DNA of 14,029 nucleotides from Candidatus Omnitrophota bacterium (GTDB lineage: Bacteria; Omnitrophota; Gorgyraeia; Gygaellales; Profunditerraquicolaceae). The translations under genes were made by a program, and so were the position numbers. Positions 12,976 to 14,029 of this stretch are shown piece by piece; position 1 is the first letter of the stretch; each line of letters opens with the position of its first letter. The notes under the pieces were generated by a model. That model worked only from the letters and a program-made list of their open reading frames with translations. It was not told the origin of the DNA and searched no databases. The stretch is taken from contig JAQTNM010000017.1 of the NCBI GenBank assembly GCA_028713875.1, forward strand, positions 1-14,029, given 5' to 3'.

Positions 12976-13692
12976 TTATTCTCTTTCTAAAACAGAACGC
13001 GCTAAATCCCTGAGCTTGACGAAGTCTGCCGGCTGATAATCGGTTGTTTCTATGGCGGGGAGAATATGCAGTTTAGCGCAAGTTCTGGTGGTAAATATCC
13101 AGCTGCCCCTGGGTATGGCGGTGCCGGTGCCTTCAAACAATACGGGTAATATCGGCACGCGTTCTTTTATGGCCAGCTTAAAGGCGCCGTTACGGAAATC
13201 GCCCATCTCGGTTGTCTGGCTTCGCGTTCCTTCAGGAAAGAAGAGCACCGATATGCCGCTGCGTAACCAATGAGCTGCTTCCCGGTAAACCTTTTTTATG
13301 CTGCCCAGTTTGCCTCTTTCGAGCTTTATATGTTTGGCCAGCGCCATTGACCATCCGACAAAAGGTATTTTAAATAAACTCTCTTTAGCGACCCACTTGA
13401 ATTGCATTTTTATCTGATAGGCGAGTACGATATCGGCCAGGCTTTGGTGATTGGCTATTATTATATATGTGCGGTTTTTATCGATATTGCTTAGGCCGTT
13501 CACTTCAACTTTCCAGTAAGGGTTGAGCGCGATCACCGCATCTGACCACCAGAAGCACTGCATATGCGTAAAGGCGCGTTTTCTGTCAAAAGGATAAAGC
13601 AGGACAGTGCATAACAGCATTGCGAAGTACAACGCGATAACAAGTATGGACCCTACGGCCCAGATCAGTATTGACAGAAGGATTTTCTTCAT
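12976..13692 (-). CDS. 1-acyl-sn-glycerol-3-phosphate acyltransferase (PlsC type)
   Basis: A 238-residue membrane-bound acyltransferase that should add the second fatty acid to lysophosphatidic acid, giving phosphatidic acid. The N-terminal hydrophobic segments (5-33) anchor it. Catalytic motif I is NHQSLAD with the HX4D pair His82/Asp87. Motif II is ESLFKIPFVGW (104-114), motif III is FFPEGTRS (151-158) and motif IV is VPILPV (179-184). Length is typical of bacterial PlsC. No Shine-Dalgarno sequence precedes the ATG at 13690-13692, and the predicted promoter ends 8 nt before it, so the mRNA is probably leaderless. It converges on the zinc-ribbon gene with a 22-bp gap. The substrate could be another lysophospholipid, since the family is broad. 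Confidence 0.92.
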   Translation of the reverse strand: MKKILLSILIWAVGSILVIALYFAMLLCTVLLYPFDRKRAFTHMQCFWWSDAVIALNPYWKVEVNGLSNIDKNRTYIIIANHQSLADIVLAYQIKMQFKWVAKESLFKIPFVGWSMALAKHIKLERGKLGSIKKVYREAAHWLRSGISVLFFPEGTRSQTTEMGDFRNGAFKLAIKERVPILPVLFEGTGTAIPRGSWIFTTRTCAKLHILPAIETTDYQPADFVKLRDLARSVLERE

Positions 13693-13700
13693 AAGTAAAT

Positions 13701-13729
13701 ATCATAAATTATAATACGGGCATTGTCAA
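13701..13729 (-). promoter_or_regulatory. Promoter of the acyltransferase gene, likely leaderless
   Basis: On the minus strand TTGACA (13724-13729), a 17-nt spacer and TATGAT (13701-13706) give a near-consensus promoter. Only 8 nt separate the -10 from the ATG, so transcription should start within about 0-3 nt of the start codon. An overlapping TATAAT (13708-13713) has no good -35. Confidence 0.65.
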
Positions 13730-13775
13730 GAAGGTAGTCAAGAAAATAGCTATATAAATATAAGCAGATACCCAT

Positions 13776-14029
13776 ATGAAATACCGGCACGCCTTATTTT
13801 TGAACCCTTATATCGAGAAGAATGCCACCAACACGATGATGCTTTTTCCTCCCACCGGGCTTGAGTATGTGGCCACAAGCGCAAAGTCGGCAGTGGGCAA
13901 GGTCACGCTTTTGGACTTGCGTTATGAGCGCGAGCTTTCCGACATAGATACGCTCAATGCCTTTATCAGGGAAAATAAGGTAGATATCATCGGCGTGGGT
14001 ATCGGCTGGGACCGCCAATACGATGAAAT
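13776..14029 (+). CDS. B12-binding domain radical SAM protein, N-terminal part (runs off right edge)
   Basis: The first 84 codons of a plus-strand gene. The translation MKYRHALFLNPYIEKNATNT then reads MMLFPPTGLEYVATSA followed by KVTLLDLRYERE and VDIIGVGIGW. This is the pattern at the start of B12-binding radical SAM proteins: LNPP, PPLGLEYVA, a V-x-L-x-DLR strand, and the D-x-V-G(I/V) core of a cobalamin-binding Rossmann fold. The radical SAM domain with CxxxCxxC would come further on and is not in the window. The usual DxHxxG cobalamin ligand motif is not seen in this part, as is common for this class. The ribosome-binding site is weak. The gene diverges from the acyltransferase across an 83-bp gap. 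The substrate cannot be predicted. Confidence 0.8.
   Translation, partial: MKYRHALFLNPYIEKNATNTMMLFPPTGLEYVATSAKSAVGKVTLLDLRYERELSDIDTLNAFIRENKVDIIGVGIGWDRQYDE

Noticed and set aside
12954..12990. Bidirectional terminator between the zinc-ribbon gene and the acyltransferase gene
   Set aside because: Only a 6-bp AAAGAG/CTCTTT stem with an 11-nt loop and three T; too weak, and it overlaps the acyltransferase coding end.
12805..12990. 61-residue open frame starting at 12805
   Set aside because: It overlaps the zinc-ribbon gene in another frame, has no ribosome-binding site, and its translation resembles no family, while the frame from 12789 gives a perfect CxxC-x17-CxxC protein.
13724..13775. 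Plus-strand promoter for the radical SAM gene (TATATA/TATAAA near 13751-13758)
   Set aside because: The only fair -35, TTGTCA at 13723-13728, is 22 nt from the TATATA, too far for a sigma70 promoter; other spacings give no -35 match.

Overview
The window comes from the chromosome of an uncultured-type bacterium of moderate GC with strong AGGAGG-type Shine-Dalgarno sites and sigma70-like promoters. No rRNA, tRNA, transposase or phage gene is visible. Gene content (a B12-binding radical SAM protein, an EFR1-type ferredoxin, diderm lipoproteins, and a cold-shock gene next to a CxxC-x17-CxxC zinc ribbon) fits a Gram-negative anaerobe of the Omnitrophota/Planctomycetota or deltaproteobacterial kind. 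That placement is impression, not proof; Omnitrophota is my best guess.

Left block (1-3803, minus strand): a compact polyphosphate operon read ppx/gppA-like, ppk1, CHAD-domain gene (cut by the window edge). A good promoter lies upstream of the ppx-like gene. PPK1 looks fully functional. The Ppx-like protein has lost several hallmark residues of its phosphatase active site but keeps an intact-looking HD domain. CHAD domains bind polyphosphate, so the three genes form one functional unit.

Centre (3804-8475, plus strand): a 356-bp divergent intergenic region, then carB and a GuaA-type PP-loop ATP pyrophosphatase. Neither carA nor a GMP synthase glutaminase domain lies beside them. carB is preceded by a near-consensus promoter, a roughly 100-nt leader with a 16-codon ORF, and an intrinsic terminator, which together look like an attenuator or a small RNA gene. 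The 113-bp gap between carB and the GuaA-like gene holds a duplicated 23-bp motif and two perfect hairpins, the second ending at the Shine-Dalgarno site.

Envelope block (8581-11959, plus strand): a DUF3192-like lipoprotein, an MscS-family channel translationally coupled (ATGA) to a small four-helix membrane protein, an EFR1-type flavodoxin/ferredoxin, and a DUF3313 lipoprotein.

Small-protein block (11973-12953, plus strand): a promoter followed within 60 nt by a terminator, then a cold-shock protein gene with its own terminator. A Lys-rich 64-residue protein and a 54-residue CxxC-x17-CxxC zinc ribbon follow. All three small genes carry strong ribosome-binding sites and look like a nucleic-acid-binding set.

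Right end: a minus-strand PlsC-type acyltransferase whose promoter sits so close to its ATG that the mRNA is probably leaderless, and the start of a plus-strand B12-binding radical SAM gene that runs off the window.
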